Assembly: GCA_949130495.1 (NCBI GenBank)
Contig: CASBWL010000053.1
Span: 806,001 to 870,000, forward strand
Reading direction: 5' to 3'
Length of the DNA: 64,000 nt
Source of the DNA: Sambucus nigra
Lineage: Eukaryota > Streptophyta > Magnoliopsida > Dipsacales > Adoxaceae
A program made the position numbers and the translations under genes. Shown piece by piece: positions 10,512 through 22,506 of the stretch (positions within the stretch are counted from its first letter, which is position 1; each line of letters begins with the position of its first letter). Under the pieces are notes generated by a model, which did no database searches, had not been told where the DNA came from, and saw only the letters and a program-made list of their open reading frames with translations.

Positions 10512-12202
10512 TGTAACAACTCGCCTAATGGGATACCGGGCGATCATTCCTATATCAAGTTAAAACAGGAGTTACATATGGATCATCCTTAACATCACTG
10601 TCGAAAATCCATTTAATTACTAATATCCTATTAGGCGAGCGTTAAAAACTTTTACTTAACTACTCTTTTTAACGATTAAAATAAAAAATCCACGCGTAAA
10701 TGAGACTAAAAGGAAATAAAATAACCGAACACTCGGTTCAAATTATACAACCATATCGAATAACGTGCAAAGAATAAATAAAAACAGTTGGACCATTCGC
10801 CCGAATGTTTATACAGTACCTCCTATCTAGAGTACAATGATGGAATCGGCTATCAAAAACCTGCATGCATCCACAGCTGCTGCAGCTGACGTCTGACTCG
10901 AAAGAAGCGCCATCCAGGTGTCCCTATGTCCGGACACCTATATATACATAATATATAGCAAGAAAGGAAAGTAGATAAACGGGTCAGAGCCCGAGTTTTG
11001 AAAATATTTAGCAAGTGCATAAATGCCTTATTATTTTGAAAAAGTTTTTATCTCATATTTAAGTTTGGTATCACACTCCCATGAGATACCCCTCACCTCT
11101 CCGCTAATATTGCACTCCTAGCACATCCCTCTAAACATCCTAGTCAAGCTACCCTGCTAGACTAGTCTATCATCCAACCACTATCACCCTAGATAGTCCA
11201 AGCAATGTACGAGGTCTAAACTTCACCCCAGTCTCAACGCTATGCCATGTTCGTGCGTGAGGTGTCTCGGAAAGAGAAATCCAAATAAGGAACCCCCCCC
11301 CCCGATACACTACTATGTGGCAAGGTCGATCGTCGGGATCCATTAGACCCTCGATAATCGATTCATCCATTTATATTCATTTTACCATAAACATTCGGAT
11401 CTATCTCTCGGACTGAGAATTCATATATCAAGTATTTATCAATACTTTCATTTTTCTCACAACTTCCCATTTCCCTTTTTATACTCAGGAAATGTAAATA
11501 TAAAAGCCAATTCATTATCATGAATTTCTTTAACAAATCACATACTTTTAAAATCCAATTTTATTATCATTAAAATGCTTTTCCGTTTTATATCATCCCA
11601 TTTCCCTTTTTATACTCAGGAAATGTACCCAAAGCCATTTACATTATCATGAAAATACTTTGATCAAATCATGCTTCCACGTCCCTTCTTACATTCGGGA
11701 GTGTTACCGAAGCCAAACCTTTATCCCATTTTCCTTTTTATAATCAGGAAATGTAAATTAAAGCTAATCCATTATCATGAATTGCTTTAATAAATCTAAG
11801 ACCGCCCCTCCGGGTTTCCCCACTGGACGCGCCCCTAAATGGCTATCATCTTCTAGGCCCTGGGAACCTACCAACGTCGGGAATCAGCCATATTGCCAGC
11901 GGGAAAGTCAGGCCCACACCCAGAATCCCCTAACCAGCGCAGAAAACAAATAACCTTCCATATGGCCTAGGGACTATATCCAACCTGCTCAATAGCGAGG
12001 AAGGCTTCACCAGAACGCGCGCAACTTACCTTATGATAGCGATTTAGGGATGTGTGTAACAATAATTTATCAATAATGAAAATCATTTATCTTTCCATTT
12101 TGAAAAGATTCATTTTTATATTTTCAAAATCATTTACATCATATCACATATATATATACACTTTAATCACATAGTATATACATATACCATATATCCCTCC
12201 TA

Positions 12203-12235
<33 letters not shown>

Positions 12236-12435
12236 GGCCATATTGGCCCAGAGCATCTAGCGATGATTATAATCCCAAAGATTCCCTTCAGGAATTACAA
12301 TCATGCATTCATATAAGCATGATACTAAACCCAAAGTATTTCTAACTTTAATAAGTAATACACCCTTAAGTCCCATATATGGATTCATTTGGATATCTCC
12401 AAATATTCTAATTCACTCTAAGTGAATTTACATAT
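10512..12435 (-). repeat. 5' LTR of element A, segment left of the element B insertion
   Basis: It opens TGTAACAACTCGCCTAATGG and matches 4626-6765 of the 3' LTR with substitutions and small indels. It contains a (TA)n at 12205-12233. It stops at the sequence GAATTTACATAT, where B inserted. The LTR resumes at 25264. Confidence 0.87.
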
Positions 12436-14064
12436 TGAAAGTGTGGAGCTTTTCTAAATCAATGCTCTGATACCAATTTGAAAATTGTAAGCCTCGGATT
12501 TTGAATATTTAATTATCATAATTAAAATTAAAACTTATAATTTCCTTTTGACTATGTTCGAGATGCGGAAGCGTAACAAGGTGATGGTTCAATTAAAATA
12601 CTAAATTCCAAATTTTAATTTTATTACAGAAATTAAAATTAAACAAAGTGAGAATTAACAAAACAAACAAAAGAATTAATTTTCACTTAAACCAATTAAT
12701 CCAAAACCTAGAAATTTGCCTAAGTCATGATTATCAATATTCTGAAGTTAGGCCAAACCAAATTTAGCAAATGACTTGAATTAAACAACTTTACCCAATA
12801 TTTAATATAAGTCCTAAATTAAATTGAGTGTGATAATTTAAACCAAATTTTATCTAGAATTATCCTAAGCATGCATTCTAAGTTATTTAAGTAAGATAAA
12901 ATAAATCTATCACACTACGCCGCGATGTACGAGGAAAACCCCAAGACGGGACAAAACCTCGGACGGCCCTAGCCACAAATTCACTAGATACGGAATTACA
13001 AGTACAAGGCAAAAGACTTACAACACACGACTCGATACCTCTCAAGCCCCGATGCTTCTTCTTGTAGAAACCTCTTCCTAGGGAATAACCTTGGAACACC
13101 ACCGCGGTCTCGGAATCCACCGGTAGGACTTTATATGGTCACCGTCACCCGAACATGAAGCCTTTCTCCAAGCGGGTAAAACAACATAAAACACTTCTTA
13201 TTTCTTTGTGGGAGGTAGAAGCAAAACCCGAAACTTCTCTTCAATTCGGTGTAGAGAAAACCAGTGCCAAACTCTAAGCAATTAATATGTATATAAGACC
13301 TTGGATAAACAATATGGGTGTACAAAGTAGAGTGGTAAGTGAATTTCTTTTTTAAAATTATCACTCAAAACATGAACATTTTCCTTAAAACAATTTTACT
13401 CTCAAACTCTCTCTAAGAGATGAAACTATGATGGAAAAGTTAGATTGGAAAATGTCCTTCCCGCTATTGATAAAGTCTGAAAAAGTTGGTTAAAAACTGA
13501 GTGGTAAAGTGGGTGAAAAACTGCCAAAAACTATTTCCGCCTGGCATCTCGTTCGAACGACATTTCGTTCGAATGAAATCTCGTTCGAACGAGTTTTCTA
13601 ACGACGCTCCATTATGGACTCTTTGGAAATCTCGTTAGAACGAACAATATCGTTCGAACGACATTTCGAACGACGGACCAGTATACCTTAGTGGGAACTC
13701 GTTGGCAAACTCGTTCGAACGACATATGGTTCGAACAAAAAACTCGTTGCCGTTCGACTGGGTTTTTCTGAAAATAAAACACAGTTTTTATTAAACCTAA
13801 CACCCAATAAACAACTTCCAAGCTCCTATATATATAATAACTCATTCATACCTTGGGAGCATGGAACCATAGTTGATGACGTAGAAACGAGGCACGCAAA
13901 CCGACATAGTTGATGAAGCTTTATACTCTTTGCCGCTACGTCTTCAACCAACACTTCATAGGCTTGAGAGAATTACAATTACATACTATCCTATGAATAA
14001 ATGTTTTTGTTCGGAATTGAGCCAACACAATACATGGACTCAATTGGAAATTTGTGTCCTTACA
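12436..14064 (-). repeat. 3' LTR of element B (1,629 bp)
   Basis: On the minus strand it opens TGTAAGGACACAAATTTCC at 14064 and ends at 12436. Its last 43 bp contain a second primer-binding-site copy, GCTCTGATACCA at 12464-12475, shared with the other LTR. TATA-like sequence lies near 13286-13297 and CGTTCGAACG palindromes lie at 13550-13721. Short frames at 12887-13120 and 13131-13364 recur in the 5' LTR simply because the LTRs are copies. Confidence 0.87.
13550..13740. promoter_or_regulatory. CGTTCGAACG palindrome cluster, 3' LTR of B
   Basis: Perfect decamers at 13550-13559, 13582-13591, 13651-13660 and 13712-13721, with decayed copies between (TTCGTTCGAATGA, TTTCGAACGA, GGTTCGAAC). The position in U3 matches that in the other LTRs of the family. 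Confidence 0.5.
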
Positions 14065-14066
14065 AA

Positions 14067-14079
14067 TCTCCCCCTTTTG
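14067..14079 (-). other. Polypurine tract of element B
   Basis: The minus strand reads CAAAAGGGGGAGATT directly before the TGTAAGGACAC opening of the 3' LTR. Confidence 0.82.
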
Positions 14080-14510
14080 CTATTCCGGGACAAAAACCAA
14101 ACAAAAATCCTAAAGGGCCGTCAAGCTCTACTAGACTCAAAACATAACCCACCCAAAATTGACTCAACCCAAGGATCAAACGCTTTGACATTAAACAATG
14201 CTGCTTTAGAAGAAATCATGCACACTTAAGCAAACTCATCAAATGCATAGGGAATATCAAAAGTATTTAAAGAAATTGAAATAAATACTCCCCAAAAGTA
14301 ATTCTCCCCTTTATCAAACAAATGACCTACTTAGAATCTCCCCCTTTTTGTTCAGGAATAGACAAAGGTTAAAGAATAAAAGCATGTTGAAGCTTAAAGT
14401 GATAAGACATTAAAGCACATGAGCAACAAAAGAACAACTAATCCAAGATAGATACCAATAATGAAGTATAAGCATGGATGGACTATAAATCAAGGCAAAG
14501 ACATACAAAT

Positions 14511-14561
<51 letters not shown>

Positions 14562-15765
14562 ACATGACACAAAATACAATAAGTTTGCACACTCGTATGG
14601 CAAAAATGTGTCATATGGAAACGGAAGTGTTGGGGTGTGAACTAGTAACGATCAAATTTAGACCCAAGTACTTAAAAACATGTTCATGGAGTTCTCAATT
14701 GACTGCAAACTTCATCACATTTGAATATAACCTCAAGTGATAATATAAATTGAACTCATTGAACAAACATACACAATGCATACAAGCCTAGCATATTGAT
14801 GATTCTAGAAACCAATAGAGTCATGACATGAAATACGCAACTAGGATAAACGGACATTGTGGAAACCGTTGATATACCATCCAATGTCCCTCAATATGCA
14901 TTTATATTAATTTTGAATGAATATATCAATCAAATATAGGCCTTGGCAAATTATTTTCTTTTAATGCCATATATTCTGTTTTTAGGCCTTTGGACCACGT
15001 ATTTCTTTTAGGTCCATTCAAAACGGTGGCTTACTGTCGTAAAGGATCACCTAGTCCTTTCGGAGCCCTTCCCCGTGCACATTTAAATTTATCATGTTTT
15101 TCATTTTTCACGCAAATCTCACATGCAACGGATTTTGACATGCACTAGTCCTCCTAAGTCACAAATATGTAGATGACAAGATTGGTAGGAGAACACCTCA
15201 CATAGTTCAAATATACATATGAAGTTAAAATTTTAAAAGAGCTCGTGCATGTGTGAATAGAGGCATATAAAAATAGAATCCATTTAACCAACAAAAAATC
15301 CAAATACTCCATAAAAATATGATAAAGAACATTTTAAGTATTGACAATCTAAACCAAAAGTTCTAGCCACGTGGGAGCGTTAAAGGAGGGATTCAAACAC
15401 ACGTATATGCCACTTAAAGTGTGTCAAACCAAAATACACACAAAATAAAATCTTTTTCAGTTTTTGACATTTTTTAACCATAAATAAAAAGTATATACTC
15501 AAAAGACAAACATAAATCATTTGAATCTTTCATTAAGCTCAAATTATCAAGAGATAAAATCCAAATGATAAACAAAAATCTTTTTGTATTTTTCATTTAA
15601 TGCAAACAAAATAAAGGAAATATAATACAAAAGATAAACAAAAATCATAATTCTAGCATGTGATAAGCATGGAGTATAGAATAGAAAATGATTAAACAAG
15701 CATACATTTAGCATGGGAATATAGCATGGAGTACAAACTCTAAAGTATGCAAAAGACTAACACAT
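14080..15765. other. Non-coding 3' spacer of element B
   Basis: About 1.7 kb between the end of gag and the polypurine tract where pol would normally lie. No frame above about 100 codons and no pol motif. It contains a (TA)n at 14514-14558, a second CTCCCCCTTTTTG block near 14338, and a hairpin-forming block at 15028-15067 that is shared with element C. Confidence 0.7.
15028..15067 (-). other. Conserved hairpin-forming block in element B
   Basis: On the minus strand GGCT-CCGAAAGG pairs with CCTTTACG...AGCC around a 10-nt loop. The surrounding sequence (ACGGGGAAGGGCT on one side, CCACCGTTTTGAATGGACC on the other) is shared with 19043-19110 in element C, while the rest of the spacers has diverged. 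It lies about 1 kb before the polypurine tract. Confidence 0.5.
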
Positions 15766-16905
15766 TCATCCTTTAGATTTAGCAAGGGAGGAAGCATGTG
15801 AAAGTAAATTAGAATCAAAAACCCTATTTTGCAAGGCAACCAAGTCGGATTTCCTAACCCAAATTAATGAAGAGTGATTATCTTGGGGTGTTAGAACTTT
15901 AAATACCGTGGTTACTTTACTATGGGATTTTCTCGGAATTCGTTTAATATCAAAACAAAATTTCCTAAGATGACCTTTTCGACCACAATGGGTACAAGTA
16001 AAAACATGTCGAAAGGATTTACCTAAGGAGTGATCTTTAAATGCATTCCTAGTAGATTCTCCTAAAACATTGATTTTCGCATTAAGAGTAAATTCATTAC
16101 AAGTATTGAAGCCTAAACCACAAGTGTCATTTTTAATTTGGACCGTTCCTAATATTTTATCCATTTTTTCCGAACGACACTCCAAATCAAATTTGACATT
16201 ACTAGAGTCTTTTAATTTATTTTGTAATTCTAAAATGTTAGACTCTAATAAAACATTTTTCTCTTCAAAAATAAGAAGCTCCTTTTTCAAGGATTCCATT
16301 AAATACCTAAGGCTATCTCTTTCGCCTTCTACATATTCTAGCTTCTCTCGAAGAGTCCTCTCACGTGTCCTAAGGTCTTCTATTAAAGCATTTTCATCAA
16401 CGACCTTGACACTCTCTCTTAAAGTAGCTTCTAACTTCAAATTAGCTCTTTTTAGTTTAATAGATTCTTTGTAAAGTTATTGAAAAGCATTTTGAAGTTC
16501 ACTCACATTAACCTCTTCTTCATTTTCACTCTCTCTTTCTTCTCCACTCTCACTATCATCAGAAACAAGAGAATCATAAACAATGACCTTTGAAGTATCA
16601 TGTGATAAGGTTTCATCAATCGATGAGTTCTCACTATCACTCACATGACTAGCCATAAAAGCCACAAAATTTTTCGTAGTGGGGGAATCGGGTTTCTCTT
16701 CCTTATATCTATCACTAAGGGTCGCATTATATGAAATGGGTCGCTTACCCTCTTTCCTTAGTTTTGTGGGGCACTCAAAAGCCCTATAGCCATAACATTC
16801 ACAACCAAAACACTTATTAGACTCGTCCCTATCTAAATTTTTATTACTAGGTTTAGGGATCTTTTGGGCTTTAGCGATCTTCTCGGCTTTAGAAATATTC
16901 TCGCC
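15766..16905 (-). pseudogene. gag of element B, C-terminal part with two zinc knuckles
   Basis: Continuing from 22741-23568 across element C, the frame runs from 16905 to 15766. Near 16780-16820 is the first knuckle, CFGCECYGYRAFEC, in which the histidine is a tyrosine and would probably weaken zinc binding. An acidic serine-rich stretch follows (SDSENSSIDE, SGEERESENEEE). A TAA interrupts at 16477-16479 after LQNAFQ. The same frame resumes with a heptad-like charged segment (about 16440-16170, LRTRERTLREKLEYVEG) and a second, intact knuckle CTHCGRKGHLRKFC near 15960-16000. Gag C-termini of this type bind element RNA. The element C gag has the same order of parts. Confidence 0.82.
16901..16905. 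other. Target-site duplication of element C, left copy (TCGCC)
   Basis: TCGCC here and at 22736-22740 flank element C exactly. The duplicated bases lie inside the gag coding frame of element B. Confidence 0.88.
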
Positions 16906-18000
16906 CGAGAGTGCAGCTATAGCGGAAATATTGCGACTTCGCAAATAAAAAAAACCAATTTTAGTTAAACCCAAATTTTCGTTAAAACCCTAAGACATGC
17001 ATCTAGATGATTTATCAAATAAAATATAGCATGCAGGATAAAAACAAACAATTTCAGGAAAAATCCCCCGAAGGGGCAAAACCTTTTATTTTCACTATAA
17101 TTTGTAAGAAAACGGCTTACAATCGGATTACAATGAAAATACAGTGACTAAGAATTACCCTCAGGTATCGGATTCTGTAGTCGGCGGCTGGAAATATCCC
17201 TTTCCAGGAGGGCAGCAATGAATCCACACGCAGCGAACCCACATGAACCTCAGTCCAATCAACAAAGGAAGAACCGCAGCACTCCTCAATGACACGCAGC
17301 CATGAAACTTTGTAGAGACTCCCTTAGCAATGACACGCAGCCCTCGATTGCAAAGATCTCTCCACAAAGATGAACAACAACAAAGTTTGTGTTCTAGGGT
17401 TCCAAAAGATTCACAAAAGTAATTGGGATTTTTGGTGTGAATCAAAAAGATGTTTTGCACATCAAAAAGGTGAAGACTTGGAGTATTTAGGACTCTGAAA
17501 ATCGTCTTGAAAAGTCTTAAAAAATAACTCCCCGAAGTTGGCTTTAAATAGGAAAACTTTGAGCCTAAAAAATCTGCAGCGAATCTGGCAGAATTTATCC
17601 CAGTCGGACCGGTCCGGTTCTGAGGCGGATCGGTCCGGTCAAGCGGATCGGTTCTTTTATTTTGGCCTCCATCGGTTCGCTTGCGGTTCGGGGTATACTA
17701 GATTTGCAGCAAGCGGATCGGTCCGGTTGAGGGGCAGACCGGTCCGGTTTCGGATCGGTCCGGTAGGGGGTGGACCGGTCCGGTTTTCCGAGAAAAATAA
17801 TTTTATAAAATTTTCCCAATACTAAATATGAACTTTAAGGAACGTAAAAACAGAATTTTACCAAGTTCATTCTCGCAGAGGCTATGATGTTGAAGATGCT
17901 TTGATATTCGGATCAGTTGATGTAGATGCGATCTTGAGTTTCTTTAATGGTGTAACGGCGTACGACATACAAATTGATAATGGACAAAAATGTCCTTACA
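16906..18000 (-). repeat. 3' LTR of element C (1,095 bp)
   Basis: On the minus strand it opens TGTAAGGACATTTTTGTCC at 18000 and ends at 16906, where the terminal TG/CA is altered (plus strand CGAGAGTG instead of TGAGAGTG). It matches 21624-22735 closely, apart from an indel near 17785 that makes the other LTR 17 bp longer. It contains an ACCGGTCC palindrome cluster at 17604-17786 and a TATA-like TATTTAAAG on the minus strand near 17540-17550. Confidence 0.88.
17604..17786. promoter_or_regulatory. CGGACCGGTCCGG-type palindrome cluster, 3' LTR of C
   Basis: About seven copies of a CGG(A/T)(C/T)CGGTCCGG motif in 180 bp, including the perfect palindrome CGGACCGGTCCG near 17605. They sit in U3 just upstream (minus strand) of the TATTTAAAG box. 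Confidence 0.55.
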
Positions 18001-18011
18001 AATCTCCCCCT
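18001..18011 (-). other. Polypurine tract of element C
   Basis: The minus strand reads AGGGGGAGATT directly before the 3' LTR. It is nearly identical to the tract of element B. Confidence 0.82.
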
Positions 18012-19590
18012 ATGTCTATGCCGGTACATACATAAAAAATATCCGAATTATCAACTAATGACCTATACAAATCTACCCTCCCATGAACCCTAAAGATGGA
18101 AAGATACAAATGTTTAAATCTGCATCGTTTGTTCTTCAATCTTCAGCAATCATCAAATCTCAAAGCTTTTCTCATCAGGGTGTGCAACATATTGATCTTC
18201 AATCTTCATACCTACACACATGAGACAAAGAAAATACCACGTGACATATAGAGTTTGAAATGAGATAAACATGGATACCAATATATGATAAAAACATAAG
18301 CTACATCTCAAAAACTCCCCCAAAATACAAACTCCACCATAATATGATAATTCTTTCTCCCCCTTTTTATGATGTCACCAAATAGACAAATGAGAAGAAT
18401 GAATCAAATAAGCCAAATCGGGGTGACACGGTACAAAACAGGGCATTAAATAATATGGTAAACGTGCTCTTGCAAGGAGATGCTCAAACAGATCTTCACA
18501 AACTGTTTTTGAATTTTTTCAAATTTTTCGTACAAAAATAAGATACCAATATGAACAAATATGATACAAAAATCACACCATGGATTTAGACTCAAACAAC
18601 CAAGTCATGGAAACGGAATGAATGAGTGTGACCACATTCGATAGGTAAATCAACTCAATCAATCATATGTGCATGATGCATATGTGTACTCCTAACGAAT
18701 GAACATCAAAGGTATCCTTAGGTGTAAAAATTTGTTGAATTTAGATGACATCGTCTTATGCAAATCAACAAATCAAAGTCAAATGATTTTCACACCAATA
18801 ACGTCCAAAACTATATAGCACATTTTCAAGAATTCCAAGGACGTGCAAACCCGTTTTAATTCTCCAACCAAACTCCATCATATATATTTTCTTTTAGAGG
18901 TAATCTAAATTCTCAAACTTTGGAGAATTGGTGCAAAAACCTAAATGGACCATAATTGGCATGAATTTCTTTTTATTGCCTTTCAATTTTTTTCGGGCTC
19001 TTTTAACCTCTTTGGACCTCGGATATTAAAATTCCTCAATTTTTTAGGTCCTTTTTAACGGTGGCTTTTGCGCAAAGGATAGATAATTACCTTTCGCAGC
19101 CCCTCCCCGTTTTTCAAACAAAGCACACAAACTCACAAAACGGTTTTTATATGCACAATTTCCTTATCAAAATGTATCGCGCTTGGTTCGTTTTAAGGAT
19201 AGAATTGAAGTGAAAACACCCAACCAACATGTGATAAGACAAGCACAATAATCAAACAAATCCGTGCAAGTTTGCATTAAAGGAAACATGAGTCAAACAT
19301 GTAGGAAGTAACACTTAATTACATCTTAATGACTCCAAACATTATAAAGCACATGGATGAATTGACCTATTGTCTCAAAACACTATCAAATAGTCACATG
19401 AAAATGGAATGATGTTGTGACTTGGTTATCCAAAGTGTCCATCCATAAACGGTGCAAACAAACTACAAAAATCTTTTTGGATTTTTCAAAAAATTTTCAA
19501 AACAAAAATATATACAAAAATGATACATACTAGCAATAGGCAAAAAATGTCATCATGAAAATCACCCTATGCTAGTAAACAAGTAAAACC
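18012..19590. other. Non-coding 3' spacer of element C
   Basis: About 1.6 kb with no open frame of note and no pol motif. It contains a CTCCCCCTTTTTATGATG block near 18357 resembling a second polypurine tract (B has one at the matching place), and the conserved hairpin block near 19063-19101. Confidence 0.7.
19063..19101 (-). other. Conserved hairpin-forming block in element C
   Basis: On the minus strand GGCT-GCGAAAGG pairs with CCTTTGCGC...AGCC around an 11-nt AT-rich loop. It corresponds to 15028-15067 in element B. The flanks ACGGGGAGGGGCT and CCACCGTTAAAAAGGACC are also shared. Confidence 0.55.
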
Positions 19591-21415
19591 TCAATCATTA
19601 GGTGCGGAGGGGTTTTCCAAAGGTGGTGACAACTTATGAAAAACCTCCATCAATTCTTGTGAAGATTTGACTAAAAACTTAACTTGCTCACCTAAATGTG
19701 CAAACTCTCTCATGTAGTCTCCGGGAGCATGTAAAGTATCATGTGTGGGTGCATGTGTGCCACAAACACATGTAGAGGCAAAACGTGACACATAACCCAA
19801 CTTAAAGCAAAATTCTCTAAGGTGTCCTCTCCTCTTGCAATGGGAACAAACATAAATAGGCCTAGGAACACCTCTCTCAAAAATTCTAGGACGCACTTTC
19901 CTAATAGGAATGGGATGCTTAGGTGGGTTAGGGTGAGACATATGTGAAACTGTCACTAAAGTGGGAACCGGCTCGAGTGCTAATTGGGAACAAGAAGCAC
20001 CGTCATGACTTATTCCAAACTTCTCACCTTTACCCTTAAGAACCACCTTTTCAACCTTCTTAGGTGCGTTCTCAAACTTGACTTTGACCACCCTGGCATG
20101 TTCGAGATCACTCTCGAGTTGGGATACACGTGTCTTCAGACTAGACAACGTGCTGGTCAAATCACATTTCTCCTTTCTCAAAACCTCCTTCTCTTTCTCC
20201 AAATCTAAAACTCGAAGACCTAAATCCCTATTATACTTCTTTGTTTTCAAGGTCTCGGTGTACAAATCTCTAAAAGCTTTTTGGAGCTCACTTTCATCTC
20301 CACTTTCACTCTCACTTTCTCCCTCACTTGAAGCGCTCAAACCATCACTATCACTTTCGTGAGCACTATTGTGGGACAAGGTGGGTGTGCTCACACGACT
20401 AGAAAAAGCTACAAACTTCTCACCACTAGTCTCATCACCCTCACCTTCACTACTATCACTAAGTGTGGCGGGCATAACTACTTTCTTTCCTATCTTTCTA
20501 AGACATGTAGGACACTCAAATGACTTATGTCCCTTACCCCCACATTCAAAACAAGTGATGTTCTCATAATCTTCCTCACACTCCTCATCGGATTTATTTT
20601 CTTTTTCCCTCTCACCACTTTCTTTGGCCTTTCCTTTCTTTTTATTTTTCTCAAAAAAATTCTTTTTATTGGAATAATTATTTTTGTTCATGTTGAGAAA
20701 TTTTTTAAAATTTTTTGCAAACAAGGCCATATCATTAAAATCAAAATCTCCCTCAGAATCGTACTCACAAACTTTTTCTTTCTTTTTCTTAAAATGAGTC
20801 TTTAAAGCAATGCCTTTATCCTTAGACATAGTGGTTTTGGGAAACATGTCAATCTCATGGGTTTGAAGATCTCCTACAAGTTCTTCCAACTTAAGTGATT
20901 TAAATTTCCCAAAGAGTTCAAAACAGTGACTTTAAGAATAAAGCGTTTTGGGAGAGATCTCAAAATCTTTTTAACGACACGCGTGTTATCAATCACCTCA
21001 CCCAAATTAAAACATGTGTTAACAATGTCTGACAAACGAGCATAAAAATCATAAAATCATTCAGACTCATACATGGTGATAGTTTCAAATTGGGTGGCCA
21101 AATTTTGTAATTTTGACTCTCTAACCGCGTTCGTACCCTCATGAGTCAATTTCAAAACATCCCAAGCCTCTTTAGATGTTGTGCACGTCATAATTCGGCG
21201 AAACTCATCAGGAGAGACAGCTCCAGAAATAGCACTCAGACCCCAGCTATTAAAGTGGTGATGTTATTAACAGTGACCGTGGGAGGAGTCCAACCATTTT
21301 CGCAAAGAAACCAAACACGCTCGTCAATAGATTTTAAAATCGATTTCATACGAGCTTTCCAGTAGGCATAATTAGACCCGTCAAAAATAGGCATCTGATT
21401 ATATAAATGCTCCAT
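19591..21415 (-). pseudogene. gag of element C (copia-type, two zinc knuckles), frameshifted
   Basis: The gag begins near 21415 with MEHLYNQMPIFDGSNYAYW and KSIDERVW, then GW(T)PPT, as in the UBN2 family. A deletion or frame change near 21250, a TAG/TAA-type stop near 21056 and a frameshift around 20890-20910 break the N-terminal half. From 20889 to 19591 the frame is open for 432 codons. It has LEELVGDLQTHEIDMFP, a lysine-rich linker, the intact knuckle CFECGGKGHKSFEC (about residues 113-126), an acidic serine-rich stretch, a long charged heptad region (about 205-275) and a second knuckle CSHCKRRGHLREFC (about 346-359). A stop follows at 19591 with no fusion to pol. The apparent methionine at 20889 is a TTG inside gag and not a start. 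Confidence 0.85.
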
Positions 21416-21467
21416 AAGAAAAAATGTGAATTTTCACAAAACTGATTTTTCAAAAAAAATCAATATC

Positions 21468-21623
21468 ACACGATTTTGCGGAAAATAGGAATACGCAATA
21501 AATTAGCGCAACCCGCTCTGATACCAATTTGACGACGTGAGAAGTCAAATTGTATCAAAAAAATAAATCCTTGAAAAATCAAGATCACGCGATAAATTAG
21601 CGTAACCCGCTCTGATACCAATT
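21468..21623 (-). repeat. Duplicated primer-binding-site segment of element C
   Basis: The block with ATAAATTAGCG(C/T)AACCC followed by GCTCTGATACCAATTTGA occurs twice, with primer-binding sites at 21515-21526 and 21609-21620. Only the second abuts the LTR edge at 21624. The 94-bp spacing suggests a tandem duplication that copied the priming region. Confidence 0.75.
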
Positions 21624-22260
21624 TGAGAGTGCAGCTACAACGGAAATATTGCGACTTCTCAAATAAAAAAAAAACAATTTTTGTTAAACCCAAATTTTAG
21701 ATAAAACCCTAAGACATGCATCTAGATGATTTATCAAATAAAATATAGCATGCAGGATAAAAACAAACAATTTCAGGAAAAATCCCCCAAAGGGGCAAAA
21801 CCTTTTATTTTCACTATAATTTGTAAGAAAACGGCTTACAATCGGATTACAATGAAAATACAGTGACTAAGAATTACACTCAGGTATCGGATTCTGTAGT
21901 CGGCAGCTGGAAATATCCCTTTCCAGGAGGGCAACAATGAATCCACACGCAGCGAACCCACATGAACCTCAGTCCAATCAACAAAGGAAGAACCGCATCA
22001 CTCCTCAATGACACGCAGCCATGAAACTTTGTAGAGACTCCCTTAGCAATGACACGCAGCCCTCGATTGCAAAGATCTCTCCACAAAGATGAACAACAAC
22101 AAAGTTTGTGTTCTAGGGTTCCAAAAGATTCACAAAAGTAATTGGGATTTTTGGTGTGAATCAAAAAGATGTTTTGCACATCAAAAAGGTGAAGACTTAG
22201 AGTATTTAGGACTCGGAAAATCGTCTTGAAAAGTCTTAAAAAATAACTCCCCGAAGTTGG

Positions 22261-22270
22261 CTTTAAATAG
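22261..22270 (-). promoter_or_regulatory. TATA-like box of the element C 5' LTR
   Basis: The minus strand reads CTATTTAAAG. It lies downstream of the palindrome cluster in the expected direction of transcription, about 470 bp into the LTR. The same sequence is conserved in the 3' LTR. This is an inference from sequence and position. Confidence 0.45.
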
Positions 22271-22323
22271 GAAAACTTTGAGCCTAAAAAATCTGCAGCG
22301 AATCTGGCCGAATTTATCCTAGT

Positions 22324-22506
22324 CGGACCGGTCCGGTTCTGAGGCGGATCGGTCCGGTCAGGCGGTTCGGTTCTTTTATTTTGGCCTCCATCGGTTCGCT
22401 TGCGGTCCGGGGTATACTGGATCTGCAGCAAGCGGATCGGTCTGGTTGAGGGGCAGACGGGTCCGGTTGTGGATCGGTCCGGTAGGGGGCGGACCGGTCC
22501 GGTTTT
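22324..22506. promoter_or_regulatory. CGGACCGGTCCGG-type palindrome cluster, 5' LTR of C
   Basis: The same motif series as at 17604-17786, with a few substitutions that damage individual copies (GGTCTGG, GACGGGTCC). It is located in U3. Confidence 0.55.

Noticed and set aside
12887..13364. Two 77-codon frames conserved at 24085-24562
   Set aside because: They are identical by descent because both are in the LTRs of element B. B' keeps only part of the frame, so coding is unproven.
17538..17825. Plus-strand frame rich in arginine and glycine
   Set aside because: It reads through the CGGTCCGG palindrome cluster and has no other support.
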